Positions 24,313 through 33,273 of a DNA stretch of 64,000 bases are shown here, piece by piece. Below the pieces are notes generated by a model, which saw nothing but the letters and a program-made list of their open reading frames with translations, had not been told where the DNA came from and did no database searches. The stretch's first letter is position 1, and every line of letters begins with the position of its first letter. Position numbers and translations under genes: made by a program. The stretch is from Chloroflexota bacterium (GTDB taxonomy: Bacteria > Chloroflexota > Anaerolineae > Anaerolineales > Villigracilaceae): contig JACRPQ010000004.1 in assembly GCA_016223135.1 (NCBI GenBank), positions 744,001 to 808,000 on the forward strand, written 5' to 3'.

Positions 24313-24768
24313 ATGAAAATGAAAAACGATTTTCCGCGCCTCATTGTTTCTCCTGAAATTCGCCGCAAGATGATTGAGGTCGCCCGTCAGTTTCGCAAGG
24401 AGCCGACAAGAAGCGAGGCTATGCTTTGGCAGGCTTTGCGTGGAAAGAAACTGGATGGAATCAAATTTCGGCGGCAACAGCCAATTGGAAATTTTGTTGT
24501 GGATTTTTATAATTCCGTTTATCGGCTTGTTGTCGAAGTAGATGGGTCCGTTCATGACAGCCAGATCGAGTTGGATCGAGAGAGGCAAACCATACTCGAA
24601 CAACTTGGGCTGAATGTTTTGCGGGTCAAATCGGAGGATGTGGAAAAGAACCTTTCTTCCGTTCTTGAGACGATACGTTCAAAAATCAATGAACTCAAAA
24701 TGAAAACCAGCAAGTCCCCCTCTCCGCTTGTCGGAGAGGGGTTAGGGGAGAGGCTGGAAGAAGAATAA
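24313..24768 (+). CDS. DUF559-type endonuclease-like (Vsr/PDDEXK-related) protein with repeat-encoded C-terminus
   Basis: ARQFRKEPTRSEAMLWQALRGKKLDGIKFRRQQPIGNFVVDFYNSVYRLVVEVDGSVHDSQIELDRERQTILEQLGLNVLRVKSEDVEKN; C-term SPSPLVGEGLGERLEEE. Confidence 0.9.
   Translation: MKMKNDFPRLIVSPEIRRKMIEVARQFRKEPTRSEAMLWQALRGKKLDGIKFRRQQPIGNFVVDFYNSVYRLVVEVDGSVHDSQIELDRERQTILEQLGLNVLRVKSEDVEKNLSSVLETIRSKINELKMKTSKSPSPLVGEGLGERLEEE
24716..24753. repeat. GC-rich palindrome CCCCCTCTCCGCTTGTCGGAGAGGGGTTAGGGGAGAGG at the 3' end of the DUF559 gene
   Basis: Direct reading. Confidence 0.85.
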
Positions 24769-24783
24769 AGATTGGAGACTACC

Positions 24784-26118
24784 ATGACCGACAACACACA
24801 ACAATGGATCGAAAAAGACAAAAAGCAGTTGCATCCCGTGTACCACCCCAAGTCGCATGCCAATCCGCTGGTGATTGAGCGCGGCGAGGGCGTCTGGCTC
24901 TATACCACCAACGGGCAGAAGATTCTCGACGGCATGGCAGGGCTGTGGAACGTCAACGCCGGCTATGGACGCGAGGAACTCGCCCAAGCCGCCTATGAGC
25001 AGATGAAGGTATTGGCGTTCACATCCAATTTTGCGGGGATGACGAATCTTCCCTCCATTCGGCTGGCGGATAAACTCGCAGGCTTTGCCTACCCCGGACT
25101 GAATACCACCTTCTTCACGTCGGGCGGCTCCGAATCGAACGACTCGGCGTTCAAGACGGCGCGCTACTACTGGAAGCGCAAAGGCAAGCCGACCAAGTAC
25201 AAGGTCATCGCGCGCAAAGGTTCGTATCACGGCGTGACGCTTTCCGCCACGTTTGCGACGGGACTGGAAAAATACCAGACGATGTTCGGACCCGCGCCCG
25301 ATGGATTTGTCCACATCCCCGCGCCGAATCCGTACCGTTACGAAGGCGAGGTGAAACCCGGCGAGACGGTCGGGCAGGCGGCGGCGCGGGCGCTTGAAGA
25401 GGCGATTCTGCGCGAAGGAGCGGATACCGTTGCGGCATTCATCGCCGAACCGGTCATGGGCGTTGGCGGCGTCATCGTCCCGCCCGATGACTACTTCCCG
25501 CTCGTCCGCCAGATTTGCGACAAATACGAAGTGCTGTTCATTGCCGATGAAGTCATCACCGGTTTCGGGCGCACGGGTGAGTGGTTCGCGCTCAAGCATT
25601 GGGGCGTCAAACCCGACATTCTTTCGTTTGCCAAAGCCATCACCAGCGGATACGCCCAACTGGGCGGCATCCAGATTTCGGATGAAATCCGCGAGACGAT
25701 GGAATCGGCGGCGGAGTCCGAGGCGTACATGCACGGCTTCACGTATTCGGGTCACGCCATGGCGTGCGCGGTCGGCTTGAAGAATCTCGAAATCATGGAA
25801 AAGGAGAACTATCCTGTCCGCGCGAAGGAACTCGGCAAACGTCTGCTCGAAGGCTTGAAGTCACTGTTGGAGTTCCCCTTTGTCGGCGATGTACGCGGAC
25901 TGGGTCTGATTTGCGGCGTGGAAATCGTCGCGGACAAAGCCGCCAAAACGCCCGACCCCGCGATGGCGATGAAGATTTTCAAAGCCGCGCAGGAACGCGG
26001 ACTGCGGACTCGTCCGCTGGGGAGCACGCTGGCGTTCGCGCCGCCGCTGATGATCAACGAAGAGGAAGTGGATGAAATCGTCAAACGCCTCGGCGCGGCG
26101 ATGGATTCGGTTCGGTAA
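24784..26118 (+). CDS. Class III aminotransferase (PLP)
   Basis: TFFTSGGSESNDSAFKTARYYWK; FIADEVITGFGRTGEWFAL; SFAKAITSGYAQLGG. Confidence 0.9.
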   Translation: MTDNTQQWIEKDKKQLHPVYHPKSHANPLVIERGEGVWLYTTNGQKILDGMAGLWNVNAGYGREELAQAAYEQMKVLAFTSNFAGMTNLPSIRLADKLAGFAYPGLNTTFFTSGGSESNDSAFKTARYYWKRKGKPTKYKVIARKGSYHGVTLSATFATGLEKYQTMFGPAPDGFVHIPAPNPYRYEGEVKPGETVGQAAARALEEAILREGADTVAAFIAEPVMGVGGVIVPPDDYFPLVRQICDKYEVLFIADEVITGFGRTGEWFALKHWGVKPDILSFAKAITSGYAQLGGIQISDEIRETMESAAESEAYMHGFTYSGHAMACAVGLKNLEIMEKENYPVRAKELGKRLLEGLKSLLEFPFVGDVRGLGLICGVEIVADKAAKTPDPAMAMKIFKAAQERGLRTRPLGSTLAFAPPLMINEEEVDEIVKRLGAAMDSVR

Positions 26119-26206
26119 TCGGTAAATGGCAATCACCAGTTACCAATTACCCTCACTCAATCGCAAATCTAAAATCTAAAATCGTAAATCTAAAATCGCA
26201 AATCGC
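26118..26206. repeat. CAATTACC and AAATCTAAAATC heptamer-type repeat patch
   Basis: ggtaaatggcaatcaccagttaccaattaccctcactcaatcgcaaatctaaaatctaaaatcgtaaatctaaaatcgcaaatcgc. Confidence 0.85.
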
Positions 26207-28255
26207 ATGTCCGTTTACCTCCACGACATTCCCCTCGCTCAAGCACAAGCCCGTCTCAAGCAGGCGCTTCAAAACGCGGACCTGTGGCGGGTTCTTGGAC
26301 CTGAAACCATCCCCCTCGACGAAAACGCGCTGGGGCGCGTCACTGCCGAGCCGATCTGGGCAAGGATTTCGTCGCCGCATTATCACGCCTCCGCCATGGA
26401 CGGGTTCGCGGTGCGGGCGGAAGATACGAGCGGGGCGCAGCCGACTTCGCCTGTCCAATTACAAGTTACCAATTACCAAGCGCCAGTAAACAGTGATCAG
26501 TTATCAGTAATCAGTGGCGGTCAGGCTCAGTATGTGGATACCGGCGATCCGCTCCCTGAGTGGGCGAATGCGGTCATTCCCATCGAAAACACCGAGCCGC
26601 TGGATGAGAACGGGCAAATTGCCTCCGCTATCCGCCAGCCTGCGTTCATCCGCATCCGCGCCGCCGTCGCGCCGTGGAGTCACGTCCGCCCGTTGGGAGA
26701 GGACATCGTCGCCACGCAGCTCGTCCTGCCTGCGGGACACGTCCTCCGTCCCGCCGACTTGGGAGCCATCGCCGCGGCGGGACATCAAGAAATCGTCGTT
26801 GCCCGCAAGCCGAGGGTGGCGATTCTTCCCACAGGCACGGAACTTGTCCCCATTGGCTCGCAACTCAAAGCGGGCGACATCCTCGAATACAACTCGCTGG
26901 TCATCGCCGCGCAGGTCAAAGCGATGGGCGGCGAACCGACACGCTATCCCATCACGAAAGACGACTTCGACCTGATCTGTGAGCGCGTCGCCGAAGCCGC
27001 CCAAACGCACGACTTGGTTTTGCTCAATGCGGGTTCTTCTGCAGGCGCGGAGGATTTCTCTGCCAGAGTGGTCGAAAAACTCGGCACGCTCCTCGTTCAC
27101 GGCGTCGCAGTCAGACCGGGACATCCAGTCATCTTGGGAATGCTTCATAAACAAGAAGAAAGTGGAAAGACGAAAGCGGAAGAGACTTTTGACGTTCGAC
27201 CTTTGACGCCGATCATCGGCGTGCCTGGTTATCCAGTATCAGCGGCTCTCACAATAGATATCTTCGTCGAGCCGCTCATGGCGGTCTGGCTGGGGCGGCG
27301 TCCGTTGGAGTTGCCAACCGAAGAAGCCACCCTCACGCGCAAACTCGTTTCTCCCGCAGGCGACGATGACTTCGTGCGCGTGGCGGTTGGGAAGGTGGGA
27401 GATAAACTCCTTGCCGCGCCGCTCTCGCGCGGAGCCGGCGTCATCACCTCGCTGGTGCAGGCGGATGGCATTGCCGTCATCCCCAGCGGCGTGCAGGGAC
27501 TGGAAGCCGGCGAGAAGGTGCAGGTTCGCCTCTACCGCAGCAAAGCCGAAATCGAAAAGACCATCCTTTCCATCGGTTCGCACGACCTGACCCTCGACCT
27601 GATGGCGCAATTCCTCGCCGCGCATGACCGGCGGCTTGCCTCCGCCAACGTCGGTTCGCAGGGCGGGCTGGTGGCGCTGCGGCGCGGCGAGGCGCATTTT
27701 GCCGGCTCGCATCTGCTCGACCCGAAGACGGGCGAATACAACATCTCCTACATCCGCCAGTACATGCCGGGAATACCGGTCAAAGTCGTTGCGCTGGTGG
27801 GGCGCGAGCAGGGCTTGATTGTGAGGAGGGGAAACCCAAAGGGAATCAAAAGCCTGGAAGACCTCACCCGGCCCGAGGTCCGTTTTGTGAACCGTCAGCG
27901 CGGCGCCGGCACGCGCGTCCTGCTCGACTATCATTTGAATTTGATGACAATTTCCCCCGCTTCCATTGAAGGCTATCAACAGGAAGAGTATACTCATCTT
28001 GGCGTTGCGGCATCCGTGGCTTCGGGGCGCGCCGACTGCGGATTGGGAATCGCCGCCGCCGCGCAGGCTTTGGATTTGGACTTCGTGCCGCTCTTTCAGG
28101 AACGCTACGACCTCGTGATCCCAAAGCGATTCGCCGAAGACGAACTGCTTGCGCCTCTCTTCGGACTGTTGGCTGACTCTGCCTTCCGAGACGCTGTCTC
28201 CCGCCTGCCGGGCTATGACGTTTCTGTGATGGGCACGGTCATTCTGGAGGACTAG
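26207..28255 (+). CDS. MoeA-domain protein fused to a periplasmic-binding-like domain
   Basis: YHASAMDGFAVRAEDT; LPTGTELVPIGSQLKAGDILEYNSLV; GVPGYPVSAAL; C-term NVGSQGGLVALRRGEAHFAGSHLLDPKTGEYN...VNRQRGAGTRVLLDYHL. Confidence 0.85.
   Translation: MSVYLHDIPLAQAQARLKQALQNADLWRVLGPETIPLDENALGRVTAEPIWARISSPHYHASAMDGFAVRAEDTSGAQPTSPVQLQVTNYQAPVNSDQLSVISGGQAQYVDTGDPLPEWANAVIPIENTEPLDENGQIASAIRQPAFIRIRAAVAPWSHVRPLGEDIVATQLVLPAGHVLRPADLGAIAAAGHQEIVVARKPRVAILPTGTELVPIGSQLKAGDILEYNSLVIAAQVKAMGGEPTRYPITKDDFDLICERVAEAAQTHDLVLLNAGSSAGAEDFSARVVEKLGTLLVHGVAVRPGHPVILGMLHKQEESGKTKAEETFDVRPLTPIIGVPGYPVSAALTIDIFVEPLMAVWLGRRPLELPTEEATLTRKLVSPAGDDDFVRVAVGKVGDKLLAAPLSRGAGVITSLVQADGIAVIPSGVQGLEAGEKVQVRLYRSKAEIEKTILSIGSHDLTLDLMAQFLAAHDRRLASANVGSQGGLVALRRGEAHFAGSHLLDPKTGEYNISYIRQYMPGIPVKVVALVGREQGLIVRRGNPKGIKSLEDLTRPEVRFVNRQRGAGTRVLLDYHLNLMTISPASIEGYQQEEYTHLGVAASVASGRADCGLGIAAAAQALDLDFVPLFQERYDLVIPKRFAEDELLAPLFGLLADSAFRDAVSRLPGYDVSVMGTVILED
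26456..26516. repeat. CAATTACC + CAGTGATCAGTTATCAGTAATCAGT repeat inside the MoeA-PBP CDS
   Basis: ccaattacaagttaccaattaccaagcgccagtaaacagtgatcagttatcagtaatcagtgg, same words as the intergenic patches at 4437, 15045 and 26118. Confidence 0.8.
27150..27210. repeat. Second repeat-like segment inside the MoeA-PBP CDS
   Basis: acaagaagaaagtggaaagacgaaagcggaagagacttttgacgttcgacctttgacgcc; contains GTGGAAAG and TTTTGACGTTCGACCTTTGAC words. Confidence 0.55.
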
Positions 28256-28627
28256 ATGACGGAAGGCTTGATCATAGACGACAACCGCCAGACGGCGGAC
28301 GCGCTGGCGCAAATGCTGGATGTGCTGGGCTTCAAAGCGCGCGTGGCGTACGGTTCCAGCCCGGCGATGGAAATATTGGGCAAGGGGTTTGTGCCCCGCT
28401 TTATCTGCCTGGACATCAACATGCCCGGCGCAGACGGCACTGAAGTGCTGGCGTTTCTCAAGCGCGAGCCGCAGTTGCAGCCGGTTCCGGTTATCATCAT
28501 CACCTCCGACGACCAGCCGGAGACACGCAGCAAGGTAATGAAGCTGGGCGCGGCGACGATGATCATCAAGCCCGCGACGATTGATGCCCTTGAAACTGCC
28601 CTAAAACAAGCGAAATTGCTCGCCTGA
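28256..28627 (+). CDS. Single-domain response regulator (receiver)
   Basis: GLIIDDNRQTADALAQML ... FICLDINMPGADGTEVL ... IIIKPA. Confidence 0.85.
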   Translation: MTEGLIIDDNRQTADALAQMLDVLGFKARVAYGSSPAMEILGKGFVPRFICLDINMPGADGTEVLAFLKREPQLQPVPVIIITSDDQPETRSKVMKLGAATMIIKPATIDALETALKQAKLLA

Positions 28628-28646
28628 TTTTTTCCCTTCCTTTCGC

Positions 28647-28672
28647 CGCCGCAGTAGCGGCGTTTTTTTTTT
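28647..28672 (+). terminator. Rho-independent terminator
   Basis: CGCCGC-AGTA-GCGGCG followed by a T tract. Confidence 0.85.
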
Positions 28673-28719
28673 GTCTGCCGGCAAATGGGAGTATAATCAC
28701 CGCCCGAAGGAGACAAAAC

Positions 28720-29187
28720 ATGCCTATTTCATCAGGTATTCCTGCGCCGGATTTTGCGCTCTACGACGACACCAACACCCTGCGCAAATTGTCCGATTTT
28801 CGCGGCAAGAACGTTATTTTGTACTTCTATCCGAAGGATGATACGCCTGGCTGTACTGCCGAAGCCTGCAACTTTCGCGACGACTACTCCGCTTACGAGA
28901 AGGCGGGGGTGGTCATCCTCGGCGTCAGCCCCGATAGCGTTCAATCGCACGTGAAATTCAAGCAAAAATTCAACCTGCCCTTCCCCCTGCTGACAGACGA
29001 AGGTCACAAGGTCTGTGATTTATACGGCGTGTGGGGACCCAAAAAGTTCATGGGCAAGTCTTATGAAGGGGTTCTGCGCACCACCTTTCTAATTGACGGT
29101 AACGGAACCATCGTTCGGGTGTTTGAGAATGTGCGCCCTGCCGAGCACAGTGCAGAAGTGCTGTCGGCGTTGGGAGAGGTTGCTTAG
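28720..29187 (+). CDS. Peroxiredoxin, BCP/PrxQ type
   Basis: PAPDFALYDDTNTLRKLSDFRGKNVILYFYPKDDTPGCTAEACNFRDD. Confidence 0.95.
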   Translation: MPISSGIPAPDFALYDDTNTLRKLSDFRGKNVILYFYPKDDTPGCTAEACNFRDDYSAYEKAGVVILGVSPDSVQSHVKFKQKFNLPFPLLTDEGHKVCDLYGVWGPKKFMGKSYEGVLRTTFLIDGNGTIVRVFENVRPAEHSAEVLSALGEVA

Positions 29188-29322
29188 TCAGAGCCCTTTA
29201 GCGGTGTGGCGGGAAGCGCTTTTTGTTTTCTTAATTCGTGACAAATAATAGAAAATTTGGTAAATTAGAACGGTTGTGGACCGGGGAGGTCTGCGTTCGA
29301 TTTTGTAACAGGAGAGAGTCGT

Positions 29323-30330
29323 ATGCGACATTTTGTAATTGTGGGAATTTTGGTGATTGCGCTGGCGGTTCTCACATACGTGGGGCTGAATTCGGCGGGG
29401 TTGATGCCTGTGCCTGCCAGCGCGCAGGCGGGACCGATTGACTGGCTGTGGGATGTGCAGGTCAAAGCCATGTCGTTCCTGTTTGCCCTGATTGTTGTGC
29501 CAATGCTATACAGCCTGCTGGTCTTCCGCCGGAAAAAGGGCGATACCACCGACGCCGTTCACGTGGAAGGGAACACGACGCTGGAAATAGCCTGGACGAT
29601 CATCCCGTTGTTCGTGGTGCTGGGGATGGCATACATTGGCGCACAAAACCTGGGCGAAATCCGCCGCGCGGACCCCAACGCGATGGTGGTCAACGTGACG
29701 GGTTTTCAATGGGGCTGGTCGTTCGAATATCCCGACTACGGCATTACTTCCAAAGAATTGTACCTGCCGGTGAACAAGCAGGTTCTGTTGAAAATGACAT
29801 CGAGAGATGTGATTCACTCCTTCTGGGTGCCTGAGTTCCGCGTCAAACAGGACCTTGTGCCGGGGCGCATCACCGAATTGCGCATCACCCCGACGATGCT
29901 GGGCGACACCTACAAAGTGCGCTGTGCCGAAATCTGCGGCACGTCCCATGCCTATATGGAACAGCCCGTGATTGTAGTGGAGAAGGTCGCTTTTGACGCC
30001 TGGGTGGCGGAACAGCAGGCGCTTGCGGCGGGAGCGGGACAGACCCCCGAAGGGCGTGGTCTGGCGCTGGTGACGGCAAACGGCTGCCGCGGCTGTCACT
30101 CGATTGACGGCGCGCCGGGCGTCGGTCCAACCTGGTTCCAGTTGGCTGGTTCCGAAGTGCCGCTCAGCGGCGGCGGAACAGTTACCGCCGACGATGCCTA
30201 CTTGGCGGAGTCCATCCTTCAACCTCAGGCGAAGATTGTGGCTGGTTTCGAAACGCAGCAAATGCCCACTTACAACTTCACTGAGGAGCAGCTTGCCGAC
30301 ATCATTGCATATATTAAGACGCTGAAATAA
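29323..30330 (+). CDS. Cytochrome c oxidase subunit II with C-terminal cytochrome c domain
   Basis: VEGNTTLEIAWTIIP; VRCAEICGTSHAYM (CuA); NGCRGCHSIDGAPGVGP haem c motif. Confidence 0.95.
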   Translation: MRHFVIVGILVIALAVLTYVGLNSAGLMPVPASAQAGPIDWLWDVQVKAMSFLFALIVVPMLYSLLVFRRKKGDTTDAVHVEGNTTLEIAWTIIPLFVVLGMAYIGAQNLGEIRRADPNAMVVNVTGFQWGWSFEYPDYGITSKELYLPVNKQVLLKMTSRDVIHSFWVPEFRVKQDLVPGRITELRITPTMLGDTYKVRCAEICGTSHAYMEQPVIVVEKVAFDAWVAEQQALAAGAGQTPEGRGLALVTANGCRGCHSIDGAPGVGPTWFQLAGSEVPLSGGGTVTADDAYLAESILQPQAKIVAGFETQQMPTYNFTEEQLADIIAYIKTLK

Positions 30331-30348
30331 TTGGCGGAGGAATTGAGA

Positions 30349-32403
30349 ATGAAAAGAAAATACTCTGTAGGAAACGGTTTGTCCTTCCTGCTGCTTGCCG
30401 GGGTGGTTGGCTACTTCATCGGTCTGGGCATTGACGCCGTCATCATGAAGAACATCCGCTGGACAGCCCCCGTGCCTTCGGCTTTTTCGCTGTTGTGTGC
30501 CTTCACGGCGTTCTTCTTCGGCGTATATGGCTACCGCGGCATCACACGCGGATTGGTTTACCAGGTCGTGTGGACGCTGATTGGCGGCTTGCTCGTGACC
30601 GGCATCCGCGCTTTGCTGGGACTTTCGGCATTCGGCGGTTTCTTCTTTACGGAGCCTGCCTGGGTGTTCGGCGCTCTGGTGGGTGCGGTTGCCTTCCTGT
30701 TCGGCGTGGGCGTGATGGATGACTGGGTCAAATGGGCGCGCGGGATAGACACGCCCGAATTTCACGAAGACGAACCCGGCTGGGAAAAATATCTGGGCGT
30801 TTCGCTCGATCACAAGGTCATTGGCATCCAATACACAGTGACCGCTCTGTTTTTGATTGCCGTGGGCGGCACGTTCGCCTTGATTTTCCGCACCGAACTG
30901 GCGGCTTCCGGCTTGCAATTCCTGAATGTGGGAATGAACCTCTTCGGTCAAAACGGACCGCAGCTCTACAACACGCTCATGTCCCTGCACGGCATGATCA
31001 TGATCGTCTCGATTTTGCTGGGCATCGCCGGCATCATCAACTATGCCGTGCCGATGCTGGTCGGCGCGCATGACATGGCGTTCCCGCGCCTGAACGCCTT
31101 TGCTTACTGGGTTTCCGTGCCTGCGGCGGTGCTGCTGCTCATGAGCCTGGTGCTGGGCGGTTTCGATACTGGCTGGACGGGCTACCCCCCGCTCTCGGTC
31201 AAAGCGCCGGTCGGTCAGCAGATGTTCTTCTTGGGCGTGTTCGTCGCCGGCTGGTCGTCCATCCTGGGCGCGCTGAACGTGATCGCTACTGTCGTCCGTA
31301 TGCGCGCCAAAGGGATGACCGCTTGGCGCATGCCCATTCTCGTTTGGGCGTCGGTTGCCACCTCCCTCATTGCCCTCACCGCCACGCAGTTGATTGGTCT
31401 CTCGTTCCAGTTGGTCATGTTCCAGCGCCTGTTCGGCATGGGCTTCTTTGACCCGGCGAAAGGCGGCAACCCGGTGCTCTTCCAGCATTTGTTCTGGTTC
31501 TACTCGCACCCGGCGGTATATGTGTTCGTGCTTCCCGGTTTGGGCGTCATTTCCGAACTTCTGCCGGTCTTTGTCCGCAAGCCGTTGTTCGGCTACCGCT
31601 GGGTTGCCATGTCCTCGCTGGGCATTGCGCTGGTCGGCTTTTTGGTGTGGGCGCATCACATGTTCACCTCCGGTATGAACGAATACCTGCGCGTGCCGTT
31701 CATGTACAGCACCCTGCTGGTTGCCGTTCCTACCGGCGTCAAGTTCTTCTCCTGGGTGGCGACCATCTGGAACGGCAAGATTTCGACTCCCACCCCCATG
31801 CTCTTCGTATTGGGCGCCATCGTTGTCTTCCTGATGGGCGGTCTTTCTGGACCTCCGAACGCCACCATCTCCGTGGACCTGCACCTGCACGACACCTACT
31901 TCATCGTCGGTCACTTCCACGATACCATCTTCGGCGGCTTTGTCTTCCCGTTCTTTGCCGCCATCTACTACTGGTTCCCCAAAGCGACCGGGCGCCGCAT
32001 GAGCGAGTTCTGGGGCAAGGTGCATTTCTGGCTGATGACCCCCTCGTTCTTCGTCCTGACCTTTGGCATGATGCGCGTGGGGCTGCTTGGCATGCGCCGC
32101 CGCATCGCAGACTATGACCCGGCGCAGGGCTTCGATACCACCCACCTCATTCTGACCATCGCTGCTTTTGCGATTGCGCTTTCGGTGCTCATCTTCCTCA
32201 TCAACTTCTTCCACAGCATCAAGCATGGGGAGAAGGCGGAAGGCAACATCTGGAACTCGCGCTCGCCGGAGTGGCAGGTCCCCTCGCCGATGCCCGCGCA
32301 CAATTACGAGACCCCCTTCGAGGTCGTGGGTGAGCCGTATGATTACGGTCTGCCCGGCGCGAAGTACATCGAATTCATGCCCGCCCAGGGCGGAAAACAC
32401 TAA
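30349..32403 (+). CDS. Cytochrome c oxidase subunit I (A2-like) with an about 150-aa N-terminal membrane extension
   Basis: FYSHPAVYVFVLPGLGVISE; VWAHHMFTSGM; PTGVKFFSWVATIW; HDTYFIVGHFHDTIFGG. Confidence 0.95.
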   Translation: MKRKYSVGNGLSFLLLAGVVGYFIGLGIDAVIMKNIRWTAPVPSAFSLLCAFTAFFFGVYGYRGITRGLVYQVVWTLIGGLLVTGIRALLGLSAFGGFFFTEPAWVFGALVGAVAFLFGVGVMDDWVKWARGIDTPEFHEDEPGWEKYLGVSLDHKVIGIQYTVTALFLIAVGGTFALIFRTELAASGLQFLNVGMNLFGQNGPQLYNTLMSLHGMIMIVSILLGIAGIINYAVPMLVGAHDMAFPRLNAFAYWVSVPAAVLLLMSLVLGGFDTGWTGYPPLSVKAPVGQQMFFLGVFVAGWSSILGALNVIATVVRMRAKGMTAWRMPILVWASVATSLIALTATQLIGLSFQLVMFQRLFGMGFFDPAKGGNPVLFQHLFWFYSHPAVYVFVLPGLGVISELLPVFVRKPLFGYRWVAMSSLGIALVGFLVWAHHMFTSGMNEYLRVPFMYSTLLVAVPTGVKFFSWVATIWNGKISTPTPMLFVLGAIVVFLMGGLSGPPNATISVDLHLHDTYFIVGHFHDTIFGGFVFPFFAAIYYWFPKATGRRMSEFWGKVHFWLMTPSFFVLTFGMMRVGLLGMRRRIADYDPAQGFDTTHLILTIAAFAIALSVLIFLINFFHSIKHGEKAEGNIWNSRSPEWQVPSPMPAHNYETPFEVVGEPYDYGLPGAKYIEFMPAQGGKH

Positions 32404-32421
32404 TAGGGGAGGAAGAGAACA

Positions 32422-33189
32422 ATGGCACACAAACAAGATAAAGCCTCCATGCTCAACCAGGGCGTATTCATCTTCGTCTATCTGGCGATCCTCACCGTCC
32501 TGGAATTTCTCGTGGCGGCTTCCTTCAATTCCACCGCTGTCCTGATCGCTGTCGCCTTGGTTAAAGGGGCGCTGGTGGTGTACTACTACATGCACGTCTA
32601 TAAATTGAGCGCCGACCATGAAGGCGACCACAACTCCTATGAATACAAAACCGGAACAAACCGCCTCGGTCTCTGGCTGTTCCTGATTTCGGATGCCTTC
32701 GTCTTTGGCGGTTTGCTGGTCATGCGCATGAACCTGCTCGGGCTGACCCGCCCCCACCTCAATCAACTCCTAGGCTTGGGCGTGACCTCCATTCTGCTCA
32801 TCTCGTCCTTCTTCATGAACCGCGGCGAGACCATGATCGCGCACGGCGACCGCAAGGGCTTCCTCAACAACACCCTCATCACCTTCCTGTTGGGGCTGGG
32901 CTTTCTCATCGGTGTGGTGTTCGTCGAATGGCGGCTGGCGGCGCACGAGGGACTGACCCCTTCCTCCGGCGCGGCTGGCGCGGTGTTCTACATGATGACC
33001 GGCATGCACGCCTTCCACGTGCTGACCGGGCTGGTCTTCCTCGCCATTGTCTGGATCAACGGACGGCGCGGTCTGTACGACGAGAAGCACTACCCCGTTG
33101 AAGCGGCGGCGGTTTATTGGCACTTTGTGGACGTGGTTTGGATTGTGTTCTACCCCGCCCTCTACCTGGTGGGAACCGCCATTGTGTAG
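32422..33189 (+). CDS. Fused cytochrome oxidase subunit IV-like + subunit III protein
   Basis: N-term FVYLAILTVLEFLVAASFNSTAVLIAVALVKGALVVYYYMHVYKL (COX4-like) then NRLGLWLFLISDAFVFGGLLV...GMHAFHVLTGLVFLAIVW...YWHFVDVVWIVFYPALYL (COX3). Confidence 0.9.
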   Translation: MAHKQDKASMLNQGVFIFVYLAILTVLEFLVAASFNSTAVLIAVALVKGALVVYYYMHVYKLSADHEGDHNSYEYKTGTNRLGLWLFLISDAFVFGGLLVMRMNLLGLTRPHLNQLLGLGVTSILLISSFFMNRGETMIAHGDRKGFLNNTLITFLLGLGFLIGVVFVEWRLAAHEGLTPSSGAAGAVFYMMTGMHAFHVLTGLVFLAIVWINGRRGLYDEKHYPVEAAAVYWHFVDVVWIVFYPALYLVGTAIV

Positions 33190-33227
33190 TTTTTTGTGCG
33201 TGAGAGCTTGATTAGAATTTGCACGCC

Positions 33228-33261
33228 ATCGGGGCGATCCGCGCGGGTCGCCCCGATTTTT
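33228..33261 (+). terminator. Rho-independent terminator after the coxBAC genes
   Basis: ATCGGGGCGA-tccgcgcggg-TCGCCCCGATTTTT. Confidence 0.8.
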
Positions 33262-33273
33262 CGGAGTATCATT

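Noticed and set aside
24313-24768. DUF559 protein as restriction enzyme or Vsr repair protein
   Set aside because: No adjacent methyltransferase; the repeat association is a more specific observation than a restriction role.
24742-25755. 337-aa minus-strand ORF
   Set aside because: Antisense to the class III aminotransferase.
27239-28312. 357-aa minus-strand ORF
   Set aside because: Antisense to the MoeA-PBP gene.
29506-32766. 1086-aa minus-strand ORF
   Set aside because: Lies antisense to coxB, coxA and the COX3 gene, which are unmistakable; low-complexity His/Gln/Glu-rich translation typical of the shadow frame of high-GC codons.
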